From assembly GCF_021023135.1 (NCBI RefSeq), contig NZ_PGFV01000003.1:434001-498000 (forward strand): DNA of 64,000 nucleotides, written 5' to 3'. Positions 17,509 through 26,639 of the stretch are shown one piece after another. A model generated the notes under the pieces. The model was not told the DNA's origin, searched no databases, and saw nothing but the letters and a program-made list of their open reading frames with translations. Numbering within the stretch: position 1 is the stretch's first letter; the number at the start of each line of letters is the position of its first letter. The stretch is from Brevibacterium sp. CCUG 69071 (lineage in GTDB: Bacteria; Actinomycetota; Actinomycetes; Actinomycetales; Brevibacteriaceae). Made by a program: the position numbers and the translations under genes.

Positions 17509-18993
17509 TCAGGCGAAGAGCTTCTGACCGATCATCGTGTCGCCCTCGGCCACCCCGGGTGGGATCGCGAAGAGCGCCGAGCCCTGATGCTGCAGGTATT
17601 CGGTGAGCAGGTCCTTCTGCGCCATCTTCTTCAGGATCGGGTAGAAGTTCGTCCGTGGATCGCGCACATAGGCGATGAAGAACAAGCCGGCGTCGAGGCG
17701 GCCGAGCGAATCATTTCCATCGGTGTAGTTGTACCCGCGACGAAGCATGAACCGTCCGTCGTTGTGCTCGGGGGCGACGATCGAGACATGGGCCCGGGGA
17801 TCGATGGCCGGTTCGCCCTCGGCGTCCTTCACGGCGAAATCGAGCGGGGTGAACTCCTCGTCGGCGTCCGGTGCCGCCACTGACTGCGGCGCCCCGTAGC
17901 GCTTGTCGCGACCGATGATGTCCTCCTGCTCGCCCAGGGAGACGCGATCCCAGATCTCGAGGAACATGTGGATCTTGCGCGCCATGAAGTAGGTGCCTCC
18001 GGCCATCCACCCGTCCGAGGCCGGATCGTCGCCGGACTGGACCCACAGATGCTCCGCGAGCTGCTTCTGCGCGTCCTCGCGTTTGAGGTTGTTCGTCCCG
18101 TCCTTGAAGCCGAAGAGATTGCGCGGCGTCTCCTGCGACGTCGAGGTCGAGGAGGTGCGTCCGTACCCGATCTGGCCCCACCGCAGCTTCGCCGTGCCGA
18201 AGGCGATCCGAGTGAGATTGCGGATGGCGTGGACGCAGACCTGCGGATCGTTCGCACAGACCTGAACGAGGAGATCGCCGTCGGATTCGTCGGACCGCAG
18301 CGCCTCGTTGGCGAACTTAGGCACCCCATCGCCGAGGATGGCAGGCATCTTCGACTTCAGTCCGAACCGGTCCCTGCCCGACTTCGACTCGAAGAGGGTG
18401 CGCCCGAACCCGAAGGTGATCGTCAGCCCACTGGGCGGATAGCCCCACACCTCGCCCGAGTCCTTCGGCGGGAGTTCGGTGTTCGCGTCCGGAGTGCCGC
18501 CGACGAGGTCGCCCGCCGCCATCTGCTCGGCCGCGACGGTCCAGTCCTCGAGGAGGAACGTCAGGGAGTCGATGTCCTCGTCGACGATGTCGAAGGCCGC
18601 CGTGTACATATTGTCCTGAGCCGGCGTGAGGATTCCCTGCTGCACCTCCTGCCGGAAGGGGTAGCTCAACTGCGTCGCGGAGCGTTTGTGTTCCTGAGAG
18701 GCCCGCACGCCGTACCCGACGGCGCCACCACCGACCCCGGCGATGCCGAGGGCCCCGGCGGCCCCGCCGAGCGCGAAGAGGCGTCTGCGACCGATGCCGC
18801 GGAACCGTCCTTCGCCTGCCCCTGTCGGGCTGTCGGACTTCGGCGATCCGTCAGCTCCCGCTGGTCGGCCAGACCCCGCCGAGTCACCCGACTCAGCGGG
18901 TTGGGCGGTCCCCGGCGATCCGGCGGGTCCGACGGTCTCCGCCGAGGCGGAACCCGCAGATTCCGCCTCGTCGGACTTGTCGCTGTTCGTCAT
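17509..18993 (-). CDS. efeB: Tat-exported Dyp-type peroxidase EfeB
   Basis: 494 residues. A 65-residue low-complexity N-terminus precedes a Tat signal, GRRRLFALGGAAGALGIAG. The mature part is a Dyp peroxidase with the signature NLFGFKDGTNN (distal Asp of GxxDG). EfeB is a haem peroxidase acting outside the membrane with EfeO and EfeU to deliver iron to the permease. It is the last gene of efeU-efeO-efeB, 13 bp after efeO. The long segment before the twin arginines is odd; a downstream start is possible but no better site is visible. Expected to be iron-repressed through the box upstream of efeU. Confidence 0.9.
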   Translation of the reverse strand: MTNSDKSDEAESAGSASAETVGPAGSPGTAQPAESGDSAGSGRPAGADGSPKSDSPTGAGEGRFRGIGRRRLFALGGAAGALGIAGVGGGAVGYGVRASQEHKRSATQLSYPFRQEVQQGILTPAQDNMYTAAFDIVDEDIDSLTFLLEDWTVAAEQMAAGDLVGGTPDANTELPPKDSGEVWGYPPSGLTITFGFGRTLFESKSGRDRFGLKSKMPAILGDGVPKFANEALRSDESDGDLLVQVCANDPQVCVHAIRNLTRIAFGTAKLRWGQIGYGRTSSTSTSQETPRNLFGFKDGTNNLKREDAQKQLAEHLWVQSGDDPASDGWMAGGTYFMARKIHMFLEIWDRVSLGEQEDIIGRDKRYGAPQSVAAPDADEEFTPLDFAVKDAEGEPAIDPRAHVSIVAPEHNDGRFMLRRGYNYTDGNDSLGRLDAGLFFIAYVRDPRTNFYPILKKMAQKDLLTEYLQHQGSALFAIPPGVAEGDTMIGQKLFA

Positions 18994-19006
18994 TCGCTTC
19001 TCGACC

Positions 19007-20323
19007 TCAGTGCAGGACCGTTCCGCTGACCCTCGACAGGGGTTCGCTCAGGGCGTTGACCGCATCGGAGAACTCCTGCTGGGTCTTCGTGTAGTCGGTG
19101 TCCTTCGGAGCTTCGCCGGCGTCCTTCTGCACGCTGGCGACCTTCGAGTAGTCCTTGTAGAAAACGTTGCCGTCGTCGTCCTTGCCGTCCGTCTGCTTCT
19201 CGAGCAGCTCGTTGACCTTGTCGAGGTTGTGGGTGATGCGCTTCGCGAGATCCGGATCCTGCTCCTCGACGAGCTTCTCCACGTTGCCGTAGGCCACCTC
19301 GGCGCCTTCGACGTTCGCGTTGAAGTCGTAGAGGTCGGTGTGGGAGAAGGTCTCCTCCTCGCCGCCGATCTTCGACAGGGCCACCTCTTCCATGAGGTTG
19401 GAGGCACCGGTGGCGACATCGGAGAGCTTGAGCTCGAACTTGCCGCTGGCCCCGTCGACCTTGCCGTAGACGAGGTCGTAGAGCGTCTGGGTGTCCTCGC
19501 CCAGCTGATCGGCGACCTTCTTCCGGTCGGCCTCGGATTCGAAGGCGAACCCTTCGGACTTCCCGGCGAAGAGATCGGCCTCGATGCGGTGCCAACCGGT
19601 CCAGTCCTTGAGGACCTCGGGGTCGTTCGGCTTCTTGCCGGCGTCGGCCGACAGGTCCTGCACGCGTGCGTCCAATGCACCATCGAGGTCACCGGCCTCC
19701 TTGACGCCGAAGGATTCGGCGGTCGGCTCGATGCGCTCGTAGTGCTGCCTGGCCAGCGGGAACAGGGCCTTGGCCTTCTCGGTGTCGCCCGAGGTGTAGG
19801 CGTCGGTGAACTCCTTCGTCGCATCGACGAGCTGCCCGACCTGGTCCTTGACGTAGCCGGTGTAGTTCGTGATCGCCTCGTCTTCGGCTGCCTGGACGTC
19901 ATCGGAGACCGTAACCTCTTCGCCTTTGGTCACGGCGAGTTCGGCCAGTCCGACGAAGTCGCCGACCATGTTCGGCTTGCAGGCCGTGTAGTAGGTGCCT
20001 TCGTCCAGAGCCGTGGTCAGCGTGGCGGTCGTGCCGGGGCCGATGTTTTCCCGTTCCGATTCGATCTGCAGCTTGTTCTCGGCGAGGACTTCGAACTCGT
20101 TGGGCTTGGTGCCGTTGTTGGTCACCGTGAACGTCACTTTGCCGGACGGGAACTCGGCCGGGGAGACATCGCAGGAGTCGTCGGTGATGGTCACCGTGAC
20201 ACCGTCCCCGTCTCCGTCGCCGGAAGCGGACTTCTGATTCTGGAGATTGTCGGTGCAGGCCGCCAGTGAGAGGGCCATGAGCGTGGCTGTCGGGAGGGCG
20301 AGCAGAGCGGTGTGACGTTTCAT
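19007..20323 (-). CDS. efeO: Iron uptake lipoprotein EfeO (cupredoxin plus imelysin/M75)
   Basis: 438 residues. A lipoprotein signal ends in LSLAAC (Cys23). A cupredoxin-like domain (about 45-135) is followed by an imelysin/M75 domain with GWHRIEADLF. EfeO binds iron at the outer face of the membrane and passes it to EfeU. Two ATGs are possible; AAGGA lies six bases before the second (20323) and only three from the first (20329), so the second is preferred. It has the full two-domain form, unlike short M75-only EfeM proteins. Confidence 0.92.
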   Translation of the reverse strand: MKRHTALLALPTATLMALSLAACTDNLQNQKSASGDGDGDGVTVTITDDSCDVSPAEFPSGKVTFTVTNNGTKPNEFEVLAENKLQIESERENIGPGTTATLTTALDEGTYYTACKPNMVGDFVGLAELAVTKGEEVTVSDDVQAAEDEAITNYTGYVKDQVGQLVDATKEFTDAYTSGDTEKAKALFPLARQHYERIEPTAESFGVKEAGDLDGALDARVQDLSADAGKKPNDPEVLKDWTGWHRIEADLFAGKSEGFAFESEADRKKVADQLGEDTQTLYDLVYGKVDGASGKFELKLSDVATGASNLMEEVALSKIGGEEETFSHTDLYDFNANVEGAEVAYGNVEKLVEEQDPDLAKRITHNLDKVNELLEKQTDGKDDDGNVFYKDYSKVASVQKDAGEAPKDTDYTKTQQEFSDAVNALSEPLSRVSGTVLH

Positions 20324-20372
20324 TGTCATCCTTGAGTGGTGTGGTGGGGCATTGACTGATGGGGCGGACGGG

Positions 20373-21332
20373 TCACCATCGGGGCTCTCCGGTGTCCGGA
20401 GGGCCGGCCGAGGGTGTCACCGGGTTCTCGCGGCTCTCGCTTGTGGCGAGTGAGGGAGAAGTCTGTGTGCTCGATTCCCCCGCCGATGTGCCGGCGGGTC
20501 GTGTGCGCCCGTGGACCTGGCGGGCGAAGAGGACGACGACCGGGACGATGTAGACAATCCATCCGATGGTCTGCAGCACTGTCGGTTGCACGTTGACCTG
20601 GAAGATCGCCTGGCCGAGCATGTAGAGCCAGTAGATCGGGGAGCCCGGTCCGGGCAGGGCGCCGCTGAAGTCCCAGGCATGGTTCATGATGCCCGGCAGC
20701 ACTCCCGCCTCCTGGAGGTCCCCGATCCCGTAGGAGAAGATGCCGGCGGCGACGAGGATGAGGAAGTAGCCGGTGACCGAGAAGAAGAGCTTCATGTTGA
20801 TGCGTCGGGAGCCGCGGTAGATGATCCAGCCGAGGACGACGGCCAGGATCAGTCCGACGATGACCCCGGCGGTGGTGGCCAGGACGCTGTTCTCCACCGA
20901 GGAGCGGACCGTGGCCCAGATGAACAGTGCCGTCTCCGCGCCTTCGCGGCCCACGGCGAGGACGGCCAACCCGACGATTCCCCATCCGGAGGATCGCTTC
21001 GACAGGGACCCGGCCATCGAGGACTCGAGTTCGCCCTTGAGATGCCGGGAGTGCTTGCCCATCCAGAAGATCATGCCCGTGACCAGAACGACGGTGACGA
21101 TCGAGAGGCTGCCGCCGATGATCTCCTGCGCCTGGAAGGTCAGCGTCTTCGGACCCCAGGTCAGCAGGGCACCGATGGTCAGCGGGATCAGGGCGGCCAG
21201 GCCCACCCCCAGCCAGAGCTTGGGCAGCACATCCCGACGGTCGGTCTTGACGAGGTAGCCGACGAGGATGCCGATGACGAGAGTGGCCTCAAGGCCCTCA
21301 CGCAGGGCGATGAGGAGATTCGCGACGAACAT
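20373..21332 (-). CDS. efeU: Iron permease EfeU (FTR1 family)
   Basis: 319 residues with seven membrane segments and both iron-channel motifs, REGLE at 11-15 in segment 1 and REGAE in segment 4 (GREGAETALF). It imports iron oxidised or handled by EfeB and EfeO. A GAAGAAGG site precedes the ATG. The C-terminal 45 residues are a polar cytoplasmic tail. It leads the operon, about 80 bp downstream of a DtxR/IdeR-like box. Confidence 0.94.
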   Translation of the reverse strand: MFVANLLIALREGLEATLVIGILVGYLVKTDRRDVLPKLWLGVGLAALIPLTIGALLTWGPKTLTFQAQEIIGGSLSIVTVVLVTGMIFWMGKHSRHLKGELESSMAGSLSKRSSGWGIVGLAVLAVGREGAETALFIWATVRSSVENSVLATTAGVIVGLILAVVLGWIIYRGSRRINMKLFFSVTGYFLILVAAGIFSYGIGDLQEAGVLPGIMNHAWDFSGALPGPGSPIYWLYMLGQAIFQVNVQPTVLQTIGWIVYIVPVVVLFARQVHGRTRPAGTSAGESSTQTSPSLATSESRENPVTPSAGPPDTGEPRW

Positions 21333-21408
21333 CCGACCTTCTTCTGTCTGTTCGCCGAGGTGGCAGGGATGTGTCGCCTCGGTGGTCCATTGATCAAGAT
21401 AAATTGCA

Positions 21409-21427
21409 TGAATTTAGCCTTACCTAA
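21409..21427 (-). promoter_or_regulatory. DtxR/IdeR-type iron box upstream of efeU
   Basis: The minus strand reads TTAGGTAAGGCTAAATTCA, matching the 19-bp DtxR/IdeR consensus TWAGGTTAGSCTAACCTWA at 15 of 19 positions, with the left half-site nearly perfect. Its place 77 bp before efeU fits iron-dependent repression of efeUOB. Confidence 0.75.
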
Positions 21428-21549
21428 GGCTTCAGCGAAATCAGTGTACATCCGTTGGCCGGGGTTACGTTCGACAGGCGGGTGTGCAACAGTGGATGAC
21501 GCGACATTTCCGGGCCCGAGTCGCCCTTACACGAACGAACGGAGCACCC

Positions 21550-22185
21550 ATGGGAAGGCTGTTCATCAGCGCCACCAATCGGCTGATCGCCGCGATCGTT
21601 CTCGGTGTGATCGCCGGAATCCTCGTCGGATTCGGGGCCGGAGCAGCCCTGGGCGCCTTGGTCGGCATCACCGTGGTCACGACGGTGTTCGTCGTCCTCG
21701 GCACCGTGGTGCTGTGGCCGATGGACGCCGAGGCGACCCGGTCCAATGCGAAACGTGAGGACTTCCGGCCCGTCGTCGACGAGGTCGTCATCACCGTGGC
21801 TCAGCTGCTGGGCATCGGCGGCATCGTCGGCCTGCTGATCCTGGGCGGATCGGATGCCGGTGCGTGGCCGGCCGCGATCGCCCTCCTCGGCGTGTTCATG
21901 TCCTGGGCGGGTCTGCAGCTGCTCTATTCGGCCCGCTATGCGTTCCTCTACTTCGACCGCCCCACGCCATCGGGGATCGACTTCAACACGGGCACCACCC
22001 CGAACTACCAGGACTTCCTCTACTTCGGCTTCGCCGTGGGGATGACCTTCGGCGTCACCGACACGAGCGTGTCGACCACCGAGATCCGAGCCGTGGTGCT
22101 GCGCCACAGCCTGCTCTCCTACGTCTTCAATGCGGTCATCCTGGCCACGGCGATCAACCTCGTCGTCGGTGTCTTCGCGGGGTGA
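21550..22185 (+). CDS. DUF1345 membrane protein
   Basis: 211 residues with five or six hydrophobic segments and the DUF1345 signature (DFLYFGFAVGMTFGVTDTSV, then a TTEIRAVVLRHSLLSYVFN segment). The family is widespread; its function is unknown. An upstream ATG at 21484 is in frame, but the ATG at 21550 has CGGAGC six bases before it and begins at the first membrane segment, so it is chosen. Divergent from efeU. Confidence 0.85.
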   Translation: MGRLFISATNRLIAAIVLGVIAGILVGFGAGAALGALVGITVVTTVFVVLGTVVLWPMDAEATRSNAKREDFRPVVDEVVITVAQLLGIGGIVGLLILGGSDAGAWPAAIALLGVFMSWAGLQLLYSARYAFLYFDRPTPSGIDFNTGTTPNYQDFLYFGFAVGMTFGVTDTSVSTTEIRAVVLRHSLLSYVFNAVILATAINLVVGVFAG

Positions 22186-22280
22186 TCGCCCGGGTCACAC
22201 CGGCGCCGAGGCGGTGCTGCACCGGTCGACCGGAGCTGAGCTCAGGAGATTCGGGCCGTGCCGAGGCGGTCGTGCTTGCC

Positions 22281-23456
22281 TCAGCTCCTGCTGAGATCGG
22301 TGACGAGGGAGTCGATGAAGGATTCGCAGGCGGCGATCTGGCTCAGTTCGATGAACTCGTCGGGGGCGTGGGCCTGGGCGATGTCTCCGGGGCCGCAGAC
22401 GACGGTCGGGATGCCGGCGTTGGAGAACAGGCCCGCCTCGGTGCCGTAGGTGACCTTGTCATCGGTGGCGATGCCGCCCCAGCTGGCAGCCAAGGACACG
22501 ATTTCTGCATCGGCCGGGGTCTCGCAGCCGGGGGCGGCAGCGGTGACCGTGAAGTCGACGCCGGCGGCCTCGTTCTCGGCAGCCATCTGCCTGCCCAAGC
22601 GCTCGGCCTCGGCGCGGAAGCGGGCGATGAGGGCCTGCTGGTCGACGGCACCCAAGGACCGGAATTCGAACTCGACGCTCGCCTCGGCGGGGATGGTGTT
22701 GATGGCGATTCCGCCGGTGATCGTGTTCGCGGTGACCGTCGTGAAGGGCACGACATAGGCGTCGTCGAAGGGTCCGTCGGTCCGGAATTCGGCGGCTACG
22801 GCGTGGACGAAGGCGACGAACTCGGCGGCGTAGGCGATCGCATTCACGCCCTCCGGGGTCAGCGAGGAATGGGCGGCGACGCCGTGGAAGTCGACGCGGA
22901 AGACGTTCATCGACTTGTGGCCGCGGATGACGCGCATGCTCGAGGGTTCGCCGACGATGCAGCCGCGCGGGGCCAGGCCTTTCTCGGTGATCGTGTCGAC
23001 GAGGTCGATGGCGCCGACGCAGCCGATCTCCTCGTCGTAGGAGAAGGCGAGATGGATGGGTTCGGCGAGCTTTGCGGAGGTGAGTTCGGGAAGCTTGGCG
23101 AGGATGACGCCGATGAAGGACTTCATGTCTGCGCTGCCGCGGGCATAGAGCTTGCCGTCGCGGGTGTCGGGGGTGAACGGCTGACTCGACCAGTCCTGGC
23201 CGTCGATGGGGACGACGTCCGTGTGACCAGAGAGGACGATGCCTCCGGAGGTGGAGCCGTCGGCGGCGGGAATCGTGGCCAGGAGGTTTGCCTTCGTGCC
23301 TTCGGCATTCGGGATGCGCTGCGAGCTCAGTCCGGCCGCTTCGAGGCGGGCTTCGACATGATCGATGAGCGGGAGGTTCGTGTCCCGGCTGGTCGTATCG
23401 AATCCGATGAGTTCGGTGATTTCGCGGATGGTGGCCTCGGCAGGCTGTGCTGACAC
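22281..23456 (-). CDS. argE: M20 family deacetylase, acetylornithine deacetylase (ArgE) type
   Basis: 391 residues. Metal ligands are visible in SGHTDVVP, ARGSADMK, and the catalytic SYDEEIGC; a final His lies in the C-terminal half. This fits M20A enzymes that hydrolyse N-acyl amino acids; closest by motif to acetylornithine deacetylase. It stands alone rather than in an arginine operon, so another N-acyl amino acid is possible. The GTG start at 23456 has AGGAG five bases upstream. It converges with the DUF1345 gene. Confidence 0.8.
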   Translation of the reverse strand: MSAQPAEATIREITELIGFDTTSRDTNLPLIDHVEARLEAAGLSSQRIPNAEGTKANLLATIPAADGSTSGGIVLSGHTDVVPIDGQDWSSQPFTPDTRDGKLYARGSADMKSFIGVILAKLPELTSAKLAEPIHLAFSYDEEIGCVGAIDLVDTITEKGLAPRGCIVGEPSSMRVIRGHKSMNVFRVDFHGVAAHSSLTPEGVNAIAYAAEFVAFVHAVAAEFRTDGPFDDAYVVPFTTVTANTITGGIAINTIPAEASVEFEFRSLGAVDQQALIARFRAEAERLGRQMAAENEAAGVDFTVTAAAPGCETPADAEIVSLAASWGGIATDDKVTYGTEAGLFSNAGIPTVVCGPGDIAQAHAPDEFIELSQIAACESFIDSLVTDLSRS

Positions 23457-23599
23457 GGCTGCTCCTGACTGTGCTCGGAGGTGATTCGGCGGTCGCCTGG
23501 GGGTGGTGCCTCAGGGGTGAGGGGTCGACGACCTGACCAGGACACCTTACGCTCGCTGTCTTCGGCGCGGTCCGCGCGGGTCAGACTGCGAGATTTCGG

Positions 23600-23710
23600 C
23601 ACAACGACGTGAGACTGGCTGAACGACGCGGGAACGACACAACGACGCGGGAGCGACACAACGACGTGAGACTGACACAACCTACCGGAGCACCTGTAGG
23701 TTGTGTCAGT
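23600..23710. repeat. Intergenic repeat cluster with perfect 15-bp palindrome
   Basis: CACAACGACGTGAGACTG occurs at 23600-23617 and 23657-23674, with shorter AACGACGCGGGA modules between. ACTGACACAACCTAC (23671-23685) and its exact complement (23696-23710) form a hairpin with a 10-base loop. It fills most of the 314-bp gap between the argE-like gene and the methyltransferase, which holds no gene I can support. The hairpin could terminate the methyltransferase transcript. Confidence 0.75.
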
Positions 23711-23728
23711 TCTAGGTGTGTCAGCTTC

Positions 23729-23795
23729 GCTGAGGGGTGCGCAGCGGTTCGGCGAGGGGTGCGCAACCGCTCAGCGAGGGGTGTGCAGCGGTTCG
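23729..23795. repeat. Three 22-23-bp repeats crossing the methyltransferase stop
   Basis: Units starting at 23729, 23752 and 23774 share GCGAGGGGTGCGCA followed by GCGGTTCG or a variant. The methyltransferase stop is at 23771-23773, so the last unit is coding and the first two are downstream. This resembles the duplication at the pcnA stop. Confidence 0.75.
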
Positions 23796-24607
23796 GCGAG
23801 GATGAGCAGGGCATGATTGCGTGCCTCAACCCCGGACTCCGGGATCGCCGGGGCCAGCTCGGAGCGCATCGCCGTCCTGCTGGGTTCCGGCATGGTCAGC
23901 TGTGCCGAGTGGGTGAAGATCATCGACAGCCACGCGTCCGCGGTGAAGTGCAGCGCCTCGTCGAAATGACGCACACTCGCGGTGAACCCGTGCCTGTGAA
24001 GGTCCTCGAGCGCCGGGTGGTCGACCGGGGCGAAGCGGTCCGGTCCGGAGGAGCTTTCGTCTGCCTGCGAATCCGCGGCGTGCCCGAGCGTGGCGGTTCC
24101 TCCCTCGGGATGAAAGCGATCGGCGATCGCGGTCAGGCGCTCGCTCACCTCTCCGAGGGCCTGAACGTCGTTCCAGGTCAGGGCCAATCTTCCGCCTGAG
24201 GCTAGGATTTCGCGGATACGTGGCAGGGCTATTGCGGGGTTAACCCAGTGGAAGGATTGCCCGAAGGTCACGAGGTCGAAGGTCCGGCCCACCGCCTGCC
24301 ACTGCTCGAAGGTGCTGATCTCGACGGGCAGACCCTTGGCTGCGGCGATGGCCGCCATCTGATCATCGGGCTCGACGGCGAGGACGTCGGCACCGGCAGC
24401 GGCGAGCTGCGTTGCGAGGATTCCGGTTCCGGAGCCGACATCGAGAATGCGCAGGACCTCTCGCCGAGGAGGTTCGACTGGAGCACCCTCACCGGCCTCG
24501 AGGATCGCCGCGATGAGGGATGCGGGATAGCGCGGCCGGAACCGGTCATAGTCCTCGGCCACCTGGCCGAAGGATTCCGCCCGACCGCGATCGTCGAAGT
24601 ACGCCAT
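23771..24607 (-). CDS. Class I SAM-dependent methyltransferase
   Basis: 278 residues. Motif I is ILDVGSGTGILATQLA, followed by VLAVEPDDQM (acidic end of strand 2) and FDLVTFGQSFHWVNP, a Methyltransf_11/25 pattern often seen in small-molecule or ubiquinone-type methyltransferases. The substrate is unknown. The minus strand has TAGGCT (24619-24614), six bases, then the ATG, and no ribosome binding site, suggesting a leaderless mRNA. The final codons fall in a repeat unit. Confidence 0.8.
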   Translation of the reverse strand: MAYFDDRGRAESFGQVAEDYDRFRPRYPASLIAAILEAGEGAPVEPPRREVLRILDVGSGTGILATQLAAAGADVLAVEPDDQMAAIAAAKGLPVEISTFEQWQAVGRTFDLVTFGQSFHWVNPAIALPRIREILASGGRLALTWNDVQALGEVSERLTAIADRFHPEGGTATLGHAADSQADESSSGPDRFAPVDHPALEDLHRHGFTASVRHFDEALHFTADAWLSMIFTHSAQLTMPEPSRTAMRSELAPAIPESGVEARNHALLILAEPLHTPR

Positions 24608-24807
24608 TGTCCGAGCCTAATCGCCATCATGTCCGTTTGGGTTCAGAAGTCCGTATCCTCGGCGCGCGGGAACTCGGCGAAGGTGCCGCCGCCCTTCGAA
24701 CCCTCCTGCGGTGCCTGGCCCGACAAGTTCCCAGCCGCGGCACAGCCCGGGGATGCCCGCCTCGGCGGTCGGCTTCGCTAGAGTCGGTGAGAGGAAAAGG
24801 GGGAATG

Positions 24808-26109
24808 ATGTCGATCGACAAAGCACCGAATGTGCCGCAATTCGGCGGCGGCCCGGCCGAACTCACGCCGGAGGATCAGGAACGGGCACGCGGCCTGCGC
24901 CGGATGCGCACTCTCGCGCTGTCTCTGCTCATCCTCGCGACGCTCATCTTCCTCTCCACCCACCTCTTCACCGACAACACCGGGGTGTGGGGCTTCGTCT
25001 CCCGCGCTTCCGAGGCGGCGATGATCGGCGCAATCGCCGACTGGTTCGCCGTCACCGCGCTCTTCCGGCACCCCCTTGGCCTGCCGATCCCGCACACCGC
25101 GATCATCCCCCGCAAGAAGGACACCCTGGGGGCGAGCCTGTCCGCGTTCGTCGCCGCGAACTTCCTCCACGCCGAGGCGGTGTCGACGAAGATCCGGTCC
25201 GCTCAGGTCTCGCACCGGGCCGGAGAGTGGCTGAGCAAGCCGGGCAATCGGGACATCGTCGTCGACCGTGCCGCCGGGGGTCTCGAATATGTCCTGGCCC
25301 GCATCAACGACGACTCGGTTGAGGCGCTGACTAGGAACGTCATCATCCCCAGACTTGTCGCCACCCGCAAGACTCCGGTGCTTGCCCAGCTGCTGCGTCA
25401 GATCGTGCTCGACGGCGCTCACCACAAACTCGTCGACCTCATCGTCGCCGAGGCCTACACCTGGCTCAACGACAACCCGCAGGTCATCGACGAGATCGTC
25501 CACAACCGAGCACCGTCCTGGGTGCCCGACTTCGTCAACGAGCAGCTGGCCAACCGTCTGCAGCGCGAAGTCCTCGGCTGGATCGCCGACGTCCGCGACA
25601 ATGAATACCACAAGGCTCGCCAGGCCTTTGACGCCTGGCTCGTCGACCTCTCCGACGATCTCGACTCGGAGTCCTCGCTGTCCCAGAGGGCAGAGGTCAT
25701 CATCAACGACCTCCTCACCCAGGACGGCGTCGTCGGTTCGGTGCTCGAGATCTGGACCTCACTCAAGCAGCTGCTCCGCCAAGCCATCGTCGACACCGAC
25801 GGCGAGGTCCGCGGCCGGATCTCCGAGCTGATCGGCGAATTCGCCCAGCGCCTGCAGACCGATACGGAGTTCGCGACGAGGATCGACGACCAGATCGCAA
25901 CGACCGCCGGAGACCTGGCCGAGAGCTTCGGCCCCGAGATCGCCAGCGTCATCTCCGACACCATCGAACGGTGGGACGCCAAGGAGGCCTCGGATCGGAT
26001 CGAACTCTACGTCGGCCGGGACCTTCAGTACATCCGCATCAACGGCACCGTCATCGGCGCACTCGTCGGACTGCTCATCCATACGGTCATCGTGCTGCTG
26101 CCGGGGTGA
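24808..26109 (+). CDS. DUF445 membrane protein
   Basis: 433 residues with a hydrophobic segment near the N-terminus (LALSLLILATLIFLSTHLF), the DUF445 signature EAAMIGAIADWFAVTALFRHPLG, and a C-terminal membrane segment (NGTVIGALVGLLIHTVIVLL). The long middle is helical and probably extracytoplasmic. Function unknown. Two adjacent ATGs occur at 24805 and 24808; the GGGGG at 24799-24803 better fits the second. Confidence 0.85.
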   Translation: MSIDKAPNVPQFGGGPAELTPEDQERARGLRRMRTLALSLLILATLIFLSTHLFTDNTGVWGFVSRASEAAMIGAIADWFAVTALFRHPLGLPIPHTAIIPRKKDTLGASLSAFVAANFLHAEAVSTKIRSAQVSHRAGEWLSKPGNRDIVVDRAAGGLEYVLARINDDSVEALTRNVIIPRLVATRKTPVLAQLLRQIVLDGAHHKLVDLIVAEAYTWLNDNPQVIDEIVHNRAPSWVPDFVNEQLANRLQREVLGWIADVRDNEYHKARQAFDAWLVDLSDDLDSESSLSQRAEVIINDLLTQDGVVGSVLEIWTSLKQLLRQAIVDTDGEVRGRISELIGEFAQRLQTDTEFATRIDDQIATTAGDLAESFGPEIASVISDTIERWDAKEASDRIELYVGRDLQYIRINGTVIGALVGLLIHTVIVLLPG

Positions 26110-26639
26110 GTGGAGTGAGGGGGTGACGGGCTGAGGCACCGGCTCACGAGAGCAATGGAAGACAGAGCAGAACCTGGGCATTCAACTTCGTGAAACGAAA
26201 CGACCCGTCGCTCAGAATCTCAGTTTCTTCACCGAGATTTCGACCACGAAGTCAACGTCTGATCGCGGGATCGTCATAGCTTCTTTGACCATGCAGACTC
26301 CCTGGTCGGCCAAATACCGTGCGCCGTCGGGAATGAGGACGTTACACCGATGTCACCCGGTGGCGTCTTGCTCGGACCTCTTGGTGAGTTTACCCGAACA
26401 GTTCACATAGAGTAGTTCATTTGAAATGGAGCTTCGAGGACATCCACCACGCAACCAGCATAGGCGGGTAATCGCCTGTGGGTCCATTGTTTTGCGCAAG
26501 CAAACCGTAGCCTCGTCATGGACCGGGACTACAAGAATCAGACTCTCACCGACGAGGCCACGACGTTTGGCCGGCACCACTCCGGGGGCATCGGCTACCT
26601 CGATTCGCGTCCGTCGACCGCGGCGCGAGGGAGCACCGC
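26110..26639. other. 530-bp gene-poor junction before the catabolic cluster
   Basis: No intact gene can be supported. It contains a short protein-like open frame on the minus strand (26212-26352), a degenerate copy of the cluster operator (26185-26201 minus: GTTTC-N7-GAAGT), and small hairpins such as TTTGCGCAAGCAAA near 26491. Open frames between 26353 and 26692 have no recognisable family and look like chance frames. This is the left boundary of the accessory catabolic region. Confidence 0.5.
26212..26352 (-). pseudogene. Possible gene remnant (46-codon open frame)
   Basis: Between two in-frame stops the minus strand reads through VLIPDGARYLADQGVC and IPRSDVDFVVEIS, ending KKLRF. The amphipathic pattern is protein-like but too short to assign, and there is no good start before the internal Met. 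It may be the 3' end of a lost gene or a chance frame. Confidence 0.2.

Noticed and set aside
23600..23710. CRISPR array
   Set aside because: Units are short, unequal and partly palindromic, spacers are not of constant length, and there are no cas genes in the window.
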